Below are positions 9,436 through 18,093 of a DNA stretch of 64,000 nucleotides, in pieces. A model generated the notes under the pieces. The model was not told where the DNA came from. It ran no database searches and saw nothing but the letters and a program-made list of their open reading frames with translations. Where the stretch lies: NCBI RefSeq assembly GCF_008085905.1, contig NZ_VSFF01000014.1, forward strand, positions 62,001-126,000, read 5' to 3'. The position numbers were made by a program, and so were the translations under genes. The stretch comes from Actinomadura syzygii. Its GTDB lineage: Bacteria > Actinomycetota > Actinomycetes > Streptosporangiales > Streptosporangiaceae. The first letter of the stretch is position 1. The number at the start of each line of letters is the position of its first letter.

Positions 9436-9789
9436 ATGCGCATCACGGAGGCCGCCCGGCGGCTCGGCACCTCGCCCCGAATGCTCCGCTACCGGGAGGC
9501 CCTCGGGCTGCTGCCCGTCACCCGGGAGGCGGCGCTCGCGCGGCGCGGCGGCGGGCACCGCCGGTTCGGGGACGCCGAGCTGCGCGCCGTCGCGCTCGCC
9601 CTCGCGCTGGAGAAGCGCTACGACGTCGGCCCGGCCGAGCTGGCGTTCGGGCTGCGCGTCCTCGCCGAGCCGCAGGTCCAGGCGCACGTGCGGGAGCTGG
9701 GCGAGCGCATCGGGCGGCTGTCCGCGCCGCCGACCCGCGCGCTCGACTTCGAGAAGGAGAAGGCGATGCGGCTGCTGCGCCGGAGGTGA
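9436..9789 (+). CDS. Small MerR-family transcriptional regulator
   Basis: Protein of 117 residues. The N-terminal winged helix-turn-helix of MerR type (ITEAARRLGTSPRMLRYRE) is followed by a short helical stretch. The usual long dimerisation coil and effector domain are reduced, and no metal-binding cysteines are present. There is no Shine-Dalgarno sequence before the ATG. A perfect dyad ends 7 bp upstream, so the mRNA may be leaderless or nearly so with the operator inside the promoter. It is divergent from ahcY. The effector and targets are unknown. Confidence 0.8.
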   Translation: MRITEAARRLGTSPRMLRYREALGLLPVTREAALARRGGGHRRFGDAELRAVALALALEKRYDVGPAELAFGLRVLAEPQVQAHVRELGERIGRLSAPPTRALDFEKEKAMRLLRRR

Positions 9790-9953
9790 CGGGCCGTTCC
9801 GAGGGGCGTGGGGGGTCGTCCCCCCACAATGATCCGGCCCGGCATCGCCGGTGCCACCGACGAATCGGGACCGATCGCGGTGTTTCGGAACGAGCCCGGC
9901 GCGCCTCTCGTAACCGCTACGATCCGCCCGGTAACCGGACGGAAGGGCGGCTC

Positions 9954-10439
9954 ATGCGCTCGATGGTCTACGGGGTGCTCGGCATCATCATCGGCATCGG
10001 CCTGTTCGTGGGCGGCGCCGCGTCGAGCGGCGACGACGACGTGAAATGCGGCGGCAGGACGATGTCGCCCGGCGACACCTGCACGACCATCAGGGGCGGC
10101 GACTCCACGGAGCGCGGCTACGACGAGCAGAAGTCCAAGGACGGCCGCGAGGGCGTCATCATGATGATCGTCGGGCCGCTGGTGGCGGTCGGCGGCGCCG
10201 TGCTGCTCGCCGGACGGCGCCGCCGCGCCCGCGCCGCCTACCGCACCTACGGCGGCCCCGCGCCCCACCCGCACGCCGCGCACGGCCACCCCGGCCCGCA
10301 CCCGCCCGGACAGCCCGGCTACCCCGCGGCGCAGCCCGGCTACCCGTCCGTGCCGCCCGCCGCGCATCCGGCGTTCCCGCCGCCCGGCGGGTACCCGCCC
10401 CAGCCGCCGCCCGGCGCCTACCCGCCGTACCACGGCTGA
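9954..10439 (+). CDS. Small two-TM membrane protein with Pro/Tyr-rich tail
   Basis: Protein of 161 residues of unknown function. A hydrophobic segment lies at about 5-24 and a second at about 70-88, separated by an extracytoplasmic loop with two Cys (KCGGRTMSPGDTC) that may form a disulfide. The C-terminal ~70 residues are rich in Pro, His, Gly, Ala and Tyr. The ATG at 9954 is supported by GGAAGG 7 nt upstream; the same frame is open further upstream but lacks support. It is convergent with the response regulator gene. Its architecture (membrane anchor plus low-complexity cytoplasmic tail) resembles other proteins in this window. Confidence 0.75.
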   Translation: MRSMVYGVLGIIIGIGLFVGGAASSGDDDVKCGGRTMSPGDTCTTIRGGDSTERGYDEQKSKDGREGVIMMIVGPLVAVGGAVLLAGRRRRARAAYRTYGGPAPHPHAAHGHPGPHPPGQPGYPAAQPGYPSVPPAAHPAFPPPGGYPPQPPPGAYPPYHG

Positions 10440-10521
10440 CCAGCGGGCCACGGCGGCGCGCTCGGCCACGGCACCGCCCTGCGGCCACGACACCGCATTC
10501 CGACGACGACGCCGCGCCCGG

Positions 10522-11199
10522 TTACGGCGCCGTGTTCTCGCCCGGCACCACCACGCCCGACTCGTAGGCGAGCATGACGGCCTGGGCCCGGTCGCGCAGG
10601 TTGAGCTTGGTGAACACGCGCGCCACGTGCGTCTTGACGGTGTGCTCGCTGACGACGAGCCGCTGCGCGATCTCGCCATTCGACAGCCCGCCCGCGATCA
10701 GCACGAGGACCTCCGTCTCCCGCGCCGTCAGCGTCGCGAGCTCCGACGGCGCCTGCGGACGGTTCCGCCGCTGCTTCGTGAACTCGCGGATGAGGCGTCC
10801 GGTCACCTGCGGGGCGAGGAGCGAGTCGCCGCGCGCCACCACCCGGACGGCGGAGACCAGCTCGTCGGCCGTCGCGTCCTTCAGCAGGAACCCGCTGGCG
10901 CCGACGGCGAGCGCCTCGTAGACGTACTCGTCCACGTCGAACGTCGTCAGGACGAGCACCCGGACGTTGTCCGACCCCGGCAGCGCCAGGATGCGGCGGG
11001 TGGCCTCGATGCCGTCCATGCCGGGCATGCGGATGTCCATGACGACGACGTCGGGGCGCGGGAGCCGCTCGGCGATCCGGAGCGCCTCGCGCCCGTCGCC
11101 CGCCTCGCCGACGACGGTGATGTCGTCCTGCGCGGCGAGCAGCGCGGCGAACCCGGCGCGGACTATCGTCTGGTCGTCGACGATCAGCACGTTGATCAC
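10522..11199 (-). CDS. NarL/FixJ-type (LuxR HTH) response regulator
   Basis: Response regulator of 225 residues. The receiver domain spans about residues 1-120 with acidic pocket VDDQ, phospho-acceptor Asp in VVMDIRMPG (about residue 54) and the conserved Lys in LLKD (about 104). A LuxR-type helix-turn-helix follows at about 155-215 (LTARETEVL, SNGEIAQRL, VKTHVARVF). The start is GTG at 11199. It lies 51 nt after the histidine kinase gene on the same strand, so the two form a NarL-type two-component pair. The signal and regulon cannot be read from the sequence. Confidence 0.95.
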   Translation of the reverse strand: MINVLIVDDQTIVRAGFAALLAAQDDITVVGEAGDGREALRIAERLPRPDVVVMDIRMPGMDGIEATRRILALPGSDNVRVLVLTTFDVDEYVYEALAVGASGFLLKDATADELVSAVRVVARGDSLLAPQVTGRLIREFTKQRRNRPQAPSELATLTARETEVLVLIAGGLSNGEIAQRLVVSEHTVKTHVARVFTKLNLRDRAQAVMLAYESGVVVPGENTAP

Positions 11200-11250
11200 C
11201 GGCGCCGCCCCGGGCGGACGGCGGGCGCGGCCGGCGCGGCCGGCGCCGGA

Positions 11251-12861
11251 TCAGCGCCGCCCCGGAGGCGCCTCGGAACCGTGTGAACCGTGTCCACGGG
11301 TGGAATTCCCCTCCCTCGTCACCGGAAGCTCGGCCTCCACCAGGAACCCGCCCTCGGCGGCCGGGCCGGCGGAGAACCGCCCGCCCAGCATGGTCGCACG
11401 TTCCCGCATGCCGACGAGGCCGTGTCCGCCACCGGACTCCGGCGGCTCCGGCGTCTCCAGCCGGGTGTGCCCGGCGTCCACGGCGGTGGGGCCCGCCGGA
11501 TCCAGGACGGCGGTACGGGACTCGGGGTCGTCCCGCCTCAGCACCCTGGTCTGCGACGACGGGGGCTGCGACGACGGCCCCGGGCCGTCGTCGCGGACCC
11601 GGACCGCCAGCCGGTCCGGCAGGAACATCAGATCGACGTGCACGCCCGCGCCCGGCGCGTGCCGCCGCGCGTTCGTCAGCGCCTCCTGGACGATCCGGTA
11701 CGCCGACAGCTCCACCGTCGTGGACAGCCCGCGCGGGTCGCCGTGCACGGCGAGCTCGACGCGGCCGCCCGCGCCGCGGTGCTGCTCGATCAGGTCGGGC
11801 AGCCGGTCGAGCCGGGGCTGCGGGGAGTTCGCCGCGTCCGGCTCCGGCGTGGCGTCGGCGCGCAGCACGCTGAGCAGCCGCCGCATCTCCACCAGCGCCT
11901 CCCGCGCGGTCTTGGCGATCTCGCTGTACCCGGCGCGGGCCTCCGGCGACAGGCTCTCCATCGTGTACGGCGCCGTCTCCGCCTGCACCGCGATCATGGA
12001 GACGGAGTGCGCGACGACGTCGTGCAGCTCGCGCGCGATCCGGGCGCGTTCGCGCATCACCGCCTGCTCCCGCTGGACGGCGGTGAGCCGGGTGAGGGTC
12101 TCGTTGGTGCGCTCGGCGGCCTCCGCCTCCGTCCGTCCGGCGGACTCGACGACGCGGCGCGCGTCGCCCAGCCCGATCGCGGCGAGGACGGCGATCAGCA
12201 CGGCGGGCCAGGGGACGTCCCGGAGCGTCGACGTCGCCAGGTACACGACCGCGACCGTGACGACGCTGCCGACCGCGAGCACTCCGGCCGACTGGCGGGG
12301 CAGTTGGCGGCCCAGCGCGTACAGCGTGTAGAGGGCCGCGAAGCCGCTGGTGACGAGGAGGATCTGCCCGGTCAGCAGGCTCGCCGAGACCGCTCCGAGG
12401 ACGATGGCCGCGACCGGCCGCAGGTTCTCCCGGCGCCAGCAGAGCGGCAGCGTGGCCGCGACCGCGAACCCGCCCGCGAGGCTGACCGGCGACTCGCCGC
12501 TCGGCGCCAGTTCGGCGAGCGCGGCGACGGTGAGCGCGAGCCCGGTGACCGGGGCGAAGTACCAGGAGCCGGCGACCTCGCGCCAGGTGCCGATCCAGCG
12601 CGGCAGCGGCGCGGTCGCCCCGCCCGGACCGGCGGGGCCGCCGTTCAGCCGCGCGCCCAGTTTCAGCGCGAGCGGGCGCAGCAGCGTCCCGATGCCGGTG
12701 AGGATCCAGAGCAGCAACTGTCCGACGCCCGCCACGATCCGGCCGGACAGCCGCCACGCGTGGTGCGCTACGGCCGGGCCGAACCCCGCGGGGCCGGTTC
12801 CGGTCTTGGGCTTGTCATCGGAGGTCACGACTCCATACTGACCGTTGGGCCGAGGTATCAC
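11251..12861 (-). CDS. NarL-type sensor histidine kinase (HisKA_3)
   Basis: Sensor kinase of 536 residues. Several hydrophobic segments fill about residues 90-225. The HisKA_3 dimerisation helix carries the phospho-acceptor in ARELHDVVAHS (His near residue 281). The ATPase domain has the N-box EALTNARRHAP and the motif DDGPG. Between that motif and the GHGLVGMRER box lies an unusually long polar insert of about 45 residues rich in Ser, Pro, Thr and Glu, where relatives usually have a short ATP lid. The GTG at 12861 is used; a GTG at 12828 is an alternative. It is the partner of the response regulator downstream. Confidence 0.92.
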   Translation of the reverse strand: MIPRPNGQYGVVTSDDKPKTGTGPAGFGPAVAHHAWRLSGRIVAGVGQLLLWILTGIGTLLRPLALKLGARLNGGPAGPGGATAPLPRWIGTWREVAGSWYFAPVTGLALTVAALAELAPSGESPVSLAGGFAVAATLPLCWRRENLRPVAAIVLGAVSASLLTGQILLVTSGFAALYTLYALGRQLPRQSAGVLAVGSVVTVAVVYLATSTLRDVPWPAVLIAVLAAIGLGDARRVVESAGRTEAEAAERTNETLTRLTAVQREQAVMRERARIARELHDVVAHSVSMIAVQAETAPYTMESLSPEARAGYSEIAKTAREALVEMRRLLSVLRADATPEPDAANSPQPRLDRLPDLIEQHRGAGGRVELAVHGDPRGLSTTVELSAYRIVQEALTNARRHAPGAGVHVDLMFLPDRLAVRVRDDGPGPSSQPPSSQTRVLRRDDPESRTAVLDPAGPTAVDAGHTRLETPEPPESGGGHGLVGMRERATMLGGRFSAGPAAEGGFLVEAELPVTREGNSTRGHGSHGSEAPPGRR

Positions 12862-13288
12862 CTCACCGCGCGGATGTATGCGGACGAGGCGGATCCGCCT
12901 CTGGTACCACCCGCTTTCCCTCCTTGAGGGGGACGTGCGGAAGAGGCTCGCGAACGTAGTGTTTCAACCGTGACCGCAACGGCAGCGGCGCCGGCGTAGG
13001 GGGTTCGGTGCGGCTGCCGCGGTCACACCAGAACCACCCGGTTTCAGGGGTCCGGGTGGGGAGGCATGGGAAAGCACCTCGCCGGACGGCCTGGTACGCG
13101 CCTCTCACGAGGCACAGCCGGTCTAGCCTGGGCTGGGGTCGGCCGGCACGGCAACGGCCGCCCGGCGAGGGGTCCCATGTCGGAACGACGCCCCTCGCGG
13201 AACGGCGCCCCCGTCTAGAAGACGCGCCGCACCCCCTCCCGGACGACGCACCCGCCCGAACGTTCAGGCCAAAACTCAGACCGAACGC
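12862..13288. other. Intergenic region of 427 bp with a hairpin
   Basis: No convincing gene is seen. Short open frames on both strands lack ribosome sites and recognisable protein sequence. A near-terminator hairpin has arms GCGAGGGG (13165-13172) and CCCCTCGC (13191-13198) around an 18-nt spacer. The region lies upstream of the kinase gene and downstream of the cation-efflux gene, both on the minus strand, so it should hold the kinase promoter, but I cannot place it. Confidence 0.6.
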
Positions 13289-14248
13289 TCAGGACGTTTC
13301 GGGTGCCTTCGCGTCCGCGACGGTGACGCCGGTGCGGGACGCCTCGTCCAGGGCGGGCTCCAGGTAGATGAGCTTCGCCTCCGGGAACCGTTCGCGGATC
13401 TTCGCCTCCGCCGCGTCGATGCCGCGCGCCACGTCCGCCGCCGTGTCGTCGTGGTTGACGGCGATCTTCGCGGCGATGAGCAGCGCGTCCGGGCCGAGGT
13501 ACTCGGTGCGGATGTGGATGACGTGGTCGACCTGGTCGACCGACTCCAGCGCCTCGATGATCGCCCGCTCGTGCTCGGGGTCGACGCCCTCGCCGATCAG
13601 CAGGCTCTTCGTCTCGATCGCGAGGATCGTCGCGACGGCGGCGAGCAGCACGCCGATCGCGACGGTGCCGACGCCGTCCCAGACGCCGTCGTCGGTGGCC
13701 ACCGCCATCGACACGCCGAACAGCGCGAGCAGCAGGCCGATCAGGGCGGCGAGGTCCTCCAGCAGGACGACCGGCAGCTCCGGCGCCTTCGCCCGCCGGA
13801 TGAACGCCCACCACGACTGCTCGCCGCGGATGGCATTCGACTCCTTGATCGCGGTGCGGAACGAGAACGACTCCATCCCGATCGCGATGATCAGGACGGC
13901 GAACGCCCAGATCGGGGACTCTACCTTCTCCGGATGGGAGATCTTGTGGTAGCCCTCGTACAGCGAGAACGCCGCGCCGACCGTGAACAGCACGACCGCG
14001 ACGACGAAGGCGTAGAAGTAGCGCTCCCGGCCGTACCCGAACGGGTGCTGCGGCGTCCGGTCCCGCTCGGAGCGCTTCCGGCCGAGGAGCAGCAGCCCCT
14101 GGTTCCCGGAGTCCGCGACCGAGTGGATCGACTCGGCGAGCATCGACGACGAACCGGTGAACGCGAACGCGACGGCCTTCGACACCGCGATCCCGAGGTT
14201 GGCGGCCAACGCGGCGACGATGGCCTTCGTTCCACCCTCAGCACTCAT
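13289..14248 (-). CDS. Cation diffusion facilitator (CDF) family efflux protein
   Basis: Membrane protein of 319 residues of the CDF family, expected to export divalent metal such as zinc in exchange for protons. The first helix segment carries SMLAESIHSVADSGNQ, the family signature with the His/Asp pairs of the metal site. The phrase HPFGYGRERYFYAFVVAV and about five or six membrane segments follow. The C-terminal ~90 residues form the cytoplasmic ferredoxin-like domain (VDHVIHIRTEYLGPD). The ATG at 14248 lies 2 nt after the isomerase stop, so it is the last gene of the operon that starts with manB. The metal specificity is not readable. Confidence 0.92.
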   Translation of the reverse strand: MSAEGGTKAIVAALAANLGIAVSKAVAFAFTGSSSMLAESIHSVADSGNQGLLLLGRKRSERDRTPQHPFGYGRERYFYAFVVAVVLFTVGAAFSLYEGYHKISHPEKVESPIWAFAVLIIAIGMESFSFRTAIKESNAIRGEQSWWAFIRRAKAPELPVVLLEDLAALIGLLLALFGVSMAVATDDGVWDGVGTVAIGVLLAAVATILAIETKSLLIGEGVDPEHERAIIEALESVDQVDHVIHIRTEYLGPDALLIAAKIAVNHDDTAADVARGIDAAEAKIRERFPEAKLIYLEPALDEASRTGVTVADAKAPETS

Positions 14249-14250
14249 CT

Positions 14251-15399
14251 CTACGCAATCCTCGCTTTGAGCTCTTGAATGGCAGGCACGGGAGTGGGGT
14301 CCACCCCCAGCGCGATAGCCAAGTAAACCGTGACATAGTCGCTCAGCGCGATCAGTGTCGCGATTCTCTCCAGCGGGTGTTCGCCCTCGGCCGCGATCTC
14401 GGTGACCGCCACGCCCCGGCCGCGCGCCAGCTCGGCCGACGCCTCGCACCGCTTGCGGACCTGCGGGTGCTCGTCCGCGTCCCGCAGGAGGACGAGGTGC
14501 AGCCCGTGCTCGGGGTCGTCGGACCGGTCGCGGAAGAAGTCGTCGGGATCCTCCGAGGAGGAGACCCTGCCCCGCGCGAAATGCCCGTCGAACGCCATCA
14601 CCTGGTTGTGCTGGGCCTCCGGGACCTCGCCGAAGACGCCCGGATACTTGGCGTTCTCGTTGAGCTGGCAGCACAGCCGGTACGCGGCCGTCGCCGCCAG
14701 CGCGGACGACCCCCACACCAGCGGCACGTCGCCCGCGAGGTCGAGCGCGATCCGCTTCGCCGGGTTCACGAACGGCTCACTGGACGGACGGCACCGGTGC
14801 GCGACGTCCTCCAGCCGCGTCGCCGTCGACTCCAGGACCGCGTCGGGCACGTCGGCGAGGCCGAGCGCCCGCGCCGCCAGCAGCACCGGGACGGTGAGCC
14901 CCCACAGCGTCGCCCGCGGCTGCCCCACCGACCGCACCGGGACGAACACCCCGCGGGTCATGGCGGCGAGTTCGGCGAGCGGCGATCCCTCGCCGCCGAC
15001 GAACAGCAGCCGGCAGCCCCGGCGGGCCGCCTCCGCCGCGACGTCGAGGGTCTCCTCCGTCCGCCCGGAGCAGGACACGGCGATGACCAGGTCGGCCGCG
15101 CCGACCCAGCCGGGCAGCCGGTAGCCGCGCACCGTCGTCACCGGGACGGCGCAACCCGTCCCGCACACGGCGGCGAGGACGTCGCCGGAGATGCCCGAGC
15201 CGCCCATGCCGACGACGACGATCGCGCGGGGGCGCCCGTCCTCGGCGAGGACGCCGACGCCCGCCTCCTCGGCGGCGCGGCGCGCCTCCCGGACCTGCGC
15301 GGCGGACGAGGCCACCTGCCGCAGCATCCCGCCGGGGTCGGCCGCCTCGGCGGCGTCCGCGTCGTCCAGCCGGGAGGGGTCGAGGCCGGGCGAGGTCAC
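14251..15399 (-). CDS. SIS-domain sugar-phosphate isomerase (phosphoglucose/phosphomannose isomerase type)
   Basis: Protein of 382 residues with two SIS domains, matching the bifunctional phosphoglucose/phosphomannose isomerase family. The first SIS domain has VVVGMGGSGISGD and SCSGRTEETL. The C-terminal domain has LNENAKYPGVFGEVPEAQHN. The likely reaction links fructose-6-P with mannose-6-P (and glucose-6-P), feeding the phosphomannomutase encoded two genes upstream. The GTG at 15399 overlaps the Trm112-type stop (GTGA), showing tight coupling. Confidence 0.9.
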   Translation of the reverse strand: MTSPGLDPSRLDDADAAEAADPGGMLRQVASSAAQVREARRAAEEAGVGVLAEDGRPRAIVVVGMGGSGISGDVLAAVCGTGCAVPVTTVRGYRLPGWVGAADLVIAVSCSGRTEETLDVAAEAARRGCRLLFVGGEGSPLAELAAMTRGVFVPVRSVGQPRATLWGLTVPVLLAARALGLADVPDAVLESTATRLEDVAHRCRPSSEPFVNPAKRIALDLAGDVPLVWGSSALAATAAYRLCCQLNENAKYPGVFGEVPEAQHNQVMAFDGHFARGRVSSSEDPDDFFRDRSDDPEHGLHLVLLRDADEHPQVRKRCEASAELARGRGVAVTEIAAEGEHPLERIATLIALSDYVTVYLAIALGVDPTPVPAIQELKARIA

Positions 15400-15578
15400 G
15401 GAGCGGGAGTCCTCGCCTCGTCGACGAGCAGGACGGGGATGTCGTCGCGCACCGGATAGGCGTAGCCGCAGGTGCCGGTGCAGACCAGCTCGGCGGCCGC
15501 CTCGTCGGCGCGCAGGCCGCCGCCGCAGTTCGGGCAGGCGAGGATCTCCAGGAGCCAGGAGTCCAGGTGCATGGTCAT
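15396..15578 (-). CDS. Trm112-family (UPF0434) small zinc-ribbon-like protein
   Basis: Small protein of 60 residues of the Trm112/YcaR type, with LEILACPNCGGGL and a later CTGTCGYAYPVRDDIPVLL segment. Four Cys (two CxxC-like pairs) could bind zinc. Eukaryotic Trm112 activates methyltransferases, while the role of the bacterial family is less clear. The ATG at 15578 is used; an ATG two codons later is possible. It sits 17 nt after manB and overlaps the isomerase start by 4 nt, so it belongs to the mannose-phosphate operon. Confidence 0.88.
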   Translation of the reverse strand: MTMHLDSWLLEILACPNCGGGLRADEAAAELVCTGTCGYAYPVRDDIPVLLVDEARTPAP

Positions 15579-15595
15579 CGCAGCGTCACTCTCCC

Positions 15596-16951
15596 TCACT
15601 TCTTCCTCACCAGGGCGAGGACCTCGTCGCGGACCGCCGCCATCGTCTCCTCGTCGCCCGCCTCGGCGTTCAGGCGCAGCAGCGGCTCGGTGTTGGACGG
15701 CCGCAGGTTGAACCACCAGCCGGCGGCGTCGTCGGCGACGGTCAGGCCGTCCAGCTCGTCGACCGTGACGCCGGGGCGTCCGGCGAACGCCTCGCGGACC
15801 TGCGCGGTCGTCGCGTCCTGGTCGGCGACCTCGCTGTTGATCTCGCCGGACGCGACGTACCGGGTGAACTCGGTCATCAGCGCGGAGAGCGGGCCGTCCT
15901 GCTCGCCGAGCGCGGCCAGCACGTGCAGCGCGGCGAGCATGCCGGAGTCGGCGAACCAGAAGTCGCGGAAGTAGAAGTGCGCGGAGTGCTCGCCGCCGAA
16001 CACCGCGCCCGTCTCGGCCATCGTCTGCTTGATGAACGAGTGCCCGACGCGGGTGCGAACGGGCGCCCCGCCGCGCTCGGAGACGATCTCCGGGACGGCC
16101 TGCGACGTGATCAGGTTGTGCACGATCGAGGAGCCGGGGTGCTTCGCCAGCTCGCGCGTCGCGACCAGCGCCGTGATCGCGGACGGCGCGACGATCTCGC
16201 CGCGCTCGTCCACGACGAAGCAGCGGTCGGCGTCGCCGTCGAAGGCGAGCCCGATGTCGGCGCCCGTCTCGCGCACCTTGGCCTGGAGGTCGCGCAGGTT
16301 CTCCGGCTCGATCGGGTTGGCCTCGTGGTTCGGGAAGGTGCCGTCCAGCTCGAAGTACAGCGGGACGAGGTCGATCGGCAGGCCCTCGAACACCGACGGG
16401 ACCGTGTGCCCGCCCATCCCGTTGCCCGCGTCGACGACGACCTTCAGCGGACGGATCGACGACAGGTCGACCAGCGTCTTCAGGTGCTCGGCGTAGCCCT
16501 TGAGGATGTCGCGCCGCGAGACCGTCCCGGGCTTGCCGTCGTAGGCGGGGACGCCGTTCTCGATCAGCTCGCGGATGTCGGCGAGGCCGGTGTCGCGGCC
16601 GACCGGGCGGGCGCCGGAGCGGCACAGCTTGATCCCGTTGTAGCGGGCCGGGTTGTGGCTCGCGGTGAACATCGCGCCGGGCAGGTCGAGGCTGCCGCTG
16701 GCGTAGTAGAGCATGTCGGTGGAGCCGAGCCCGGCCTCGATCACGTCCGCGCCCTGGGACGTCGCGCCCCGCGCGAACGCCTCGGCCAGCGGGACCGACG
16801 ACTCCCGCATGTCGTGGGCGGTGACGACCGCGTCGGCCCCGGTGACCCGGACGAACGCCGCGCCCGCCGCCTCGGCGGTCGCGGGATCGAGCTCGTCCGG
16901 CACGACGCCCCGGATGTCGTACGCCTTGAAGATCTTGGCGAGGTCGCCCAC
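15596..16951 (-). CDS. manB: Phosphomannomutase/phosphoglucomutase
   Basis: Alpha-D-phosphohexomutase of 451 residues that interconverts mannose-6-P and mannose-1-P (and perhaps the glucose forms). The catalytic phosphoserine is in TASHNP (Ser98), the metal-binding loop is DGDADR near 236-241, the sugar loop GGEHS is near 317 and the phosphate-binding loop RPSNTEP is close to the C-terminus. The GTG at 16951 has GGGAG about 7 nt upstream. It leads an operon with the Trm112-type, SIS isomerase and CDF genes. Its product would feed GDP-mannose synthesis, for which a guanylyltransferase-like gene lies at 35.4-36.5 kb. Confidence 0.95.
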   Translation of the reverse strand: MGDLAKIFKAYDIRGVVPDELDPATAEAAGAAFVRVTGADAVVTAHDMRESSVPLAEAFARGATSQGADVIEAGLGSTDMLYYASGSLDLPGAMFTASHNPARYNGIKLCRSGARPVGRDTGLADIRELIENGVPAYDGKPGTVSRRDILKGYAEHLKTLVDLSSIRPLKVVVDAGNGMGGHTVPSVFEGLPIDLVPLYFELDGTFPNHEANPIEPENLRDLQAKVRETGADIGLAFDGDADRCFVVDERGEIVAPSAITALVATRELAKHPGSSIVHNLITSQAVPEIVSERGGAPVRTRVGHSFIKQTMAETGAVFGGEHSAHFYFRDFWFADSGMLAALHVLAALGEQDGPLSALMTEFTRYVASGEINSEVADQDATTAQVREAFAGRPGVTVDELDGLTVADDAAGWWFNLRPSNTEPLLRLNAEAGDEETMAAVRDEVLALVRKK

Positions 16952-17104
16952 TCCTGCTCCCTGTTCGAAGAACCCGGCCCGAAGAAACGAAGAAACGGGG
17001 TTCCCGAGCCTACCGGGACGGACGGTCCGGACCCGCCGCGACGCCGCCGACGAGGGGCGGGTTCCGGCGCGAACCCACGCCGGGCCGGGGATCGCGAGGG
17101 CGTG

Positions 17105-17485
17105 TCACTCCTGGCCGGGCTGGGTTCCCGCGGGCTCGGAGCGAAGGACCCGCAGATGGCCGCGGCGGCCGACCTCCGTGCCCTGCCCGACCGGCTCGTG
17201 CGTCCCGCCGGGGGCGGGCCTTGCGGCCTCGCGGACCGCGTCGGCGAGCGCCTCCAGGTCGTCGGCGCTGGGCTCGGTCTCCTCCTCGACGGGGAGCCGT
17301 ACCAGTTCCCACCCCATCGGGGCGGTGAGCCGCTCGGAATGCTCGGCGCAGAGGTCATAGCAGTGCGGCTCTGCGTACGTTGCGAGCGGCCCCAGGACCG
17401 CCGTGGAGTCACGGTAGACGTACGTGAGCGTGAACACTGCGGGCGCCTTGCAGGCGGTACGAGAGCAGGTGCGGACGGGGCTCAC
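17105..17485 (-). CDS. DUF3499 family protein
   Basis: Protein of 126 residues of the actinobacterial DUF3499 family, recognised by CSRTAC and the block DSTAVLGPLATYAEPHCYDL. Four Cys/His-type ligands (two Cys at the N-terminus, Cys and His in the block CYDLCAEHSERL) suggest a zinc-binding fold. The C-terminal ~45 residues are low-complexity. GTG at 17485 is chosen because conservation begins right after it; a GTG at 17536 would add 17 poorly conserved residues. It is divergent from the metallopeptidase-like gene. The function is unknown. Confidence 0.85.
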   Translation of the reverse strand: MSPVRTCSRTACKAPAVFTLTYVYRDSTAVLGPLATYAEPHCYDLCAEHSERLTAPMGWELVRLPVEEETEPSADDLEALADAVREAARPAPGGTHEPVGQGTEVGRRGHLRVLRSEPAGTQPGQE

Positions 17486-17651
17486 GATGGCTGACCGTAC
17501 CTCCGTCCCAGCGGCTCCGCCACCACCCGGGCGCACGTGTCGCCGTTACCGGGTGATTTCCGGGGTAACAACTACATTCCGTGTGGTCTCAAACTCTCAC
17601 CGTGCAGACAGGGCCCGTCTGCGGCGCGTGTGGTGGAGGTACGCTTATCGG

Positions 17652-18080
17652 GTGCGATCCCGTCTGGCTGGCGTACGGCGCCGCGACCGGCACGGCCGTG
17701 GCGTCCGCGGTCCGCTCACACCCCCGCAGGCGCCGGTCTCCCGCACCCGCGCGGAGCGGTTCGACGACCTCGTCGACGACGAGGTGCGCCGACTCGGCCG
17801 CCGCTGGGGGCGCGAGCTGGCCAAGGTGCGTTTCACGGTCGAGGACGTCCCCGGCGTGGAACCGTGGTTCGAGGGGCCCGTCCCGCTCGGGCAGACCGTC
17901 CCGGGCGAGGGCGACCGGCCGGTCCGCATCACGGTGTTCCGGCGTCCGGTGGAGGCGCGGGCGAAGGGCGAGACCGAGCTGGCCCGGCTGATCCGCGACC
18001 TGCTGGTCGAGGAGGTCGCCGACCTGCTGGGCCTGTCCCCCGAGTCCGTCGACCCGAGCTACGACAGCCCGGACGACTGA
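17652..18080 (+). CDS. Metallopeptidase-family protein lacking the zinc motif
   Basis: Protein of 142 residues resembling the small zincin-like family (PF06262 type), which in actinobacteria is regularly found beside DUF3499. Conserved features include SRTRAERFDDLVDDEV and the central RITVFRRPVEARA. Where catalytic members carry HExxH this protein reads LLVEEVADLL, so the histidines are absent and zinc catalysis is unlikely. The GTG at 17652 is preceded by GGAGGT 11 nt upstream. It is probably a structural or regulatory pseudo-enzyme. It is convergent with the DUF5719 gene. Confidence 0.75.
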   Translation: MRSRLAGVRRRDRHGRGVRGPLTPPQAPVSRTRAERFDDLVDDEVRRLGRRWGRELAKVRFTVEDVPGVEPWFEGPVPLGQTVPGEGDRPVRITVFRRPVEARAKGETELARLIRDLLVEEVADLLGLSPESVDPSYDSPDD

Positions 18081-18093
18081 CCTCGGGACCGCC

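Noticed and set aside
12863..13108. Open frame of 81 codons between the kinase and efflux genes
   Set aside because: No ribosome site, no conserved-looking segment and ordinary intergenic composition.
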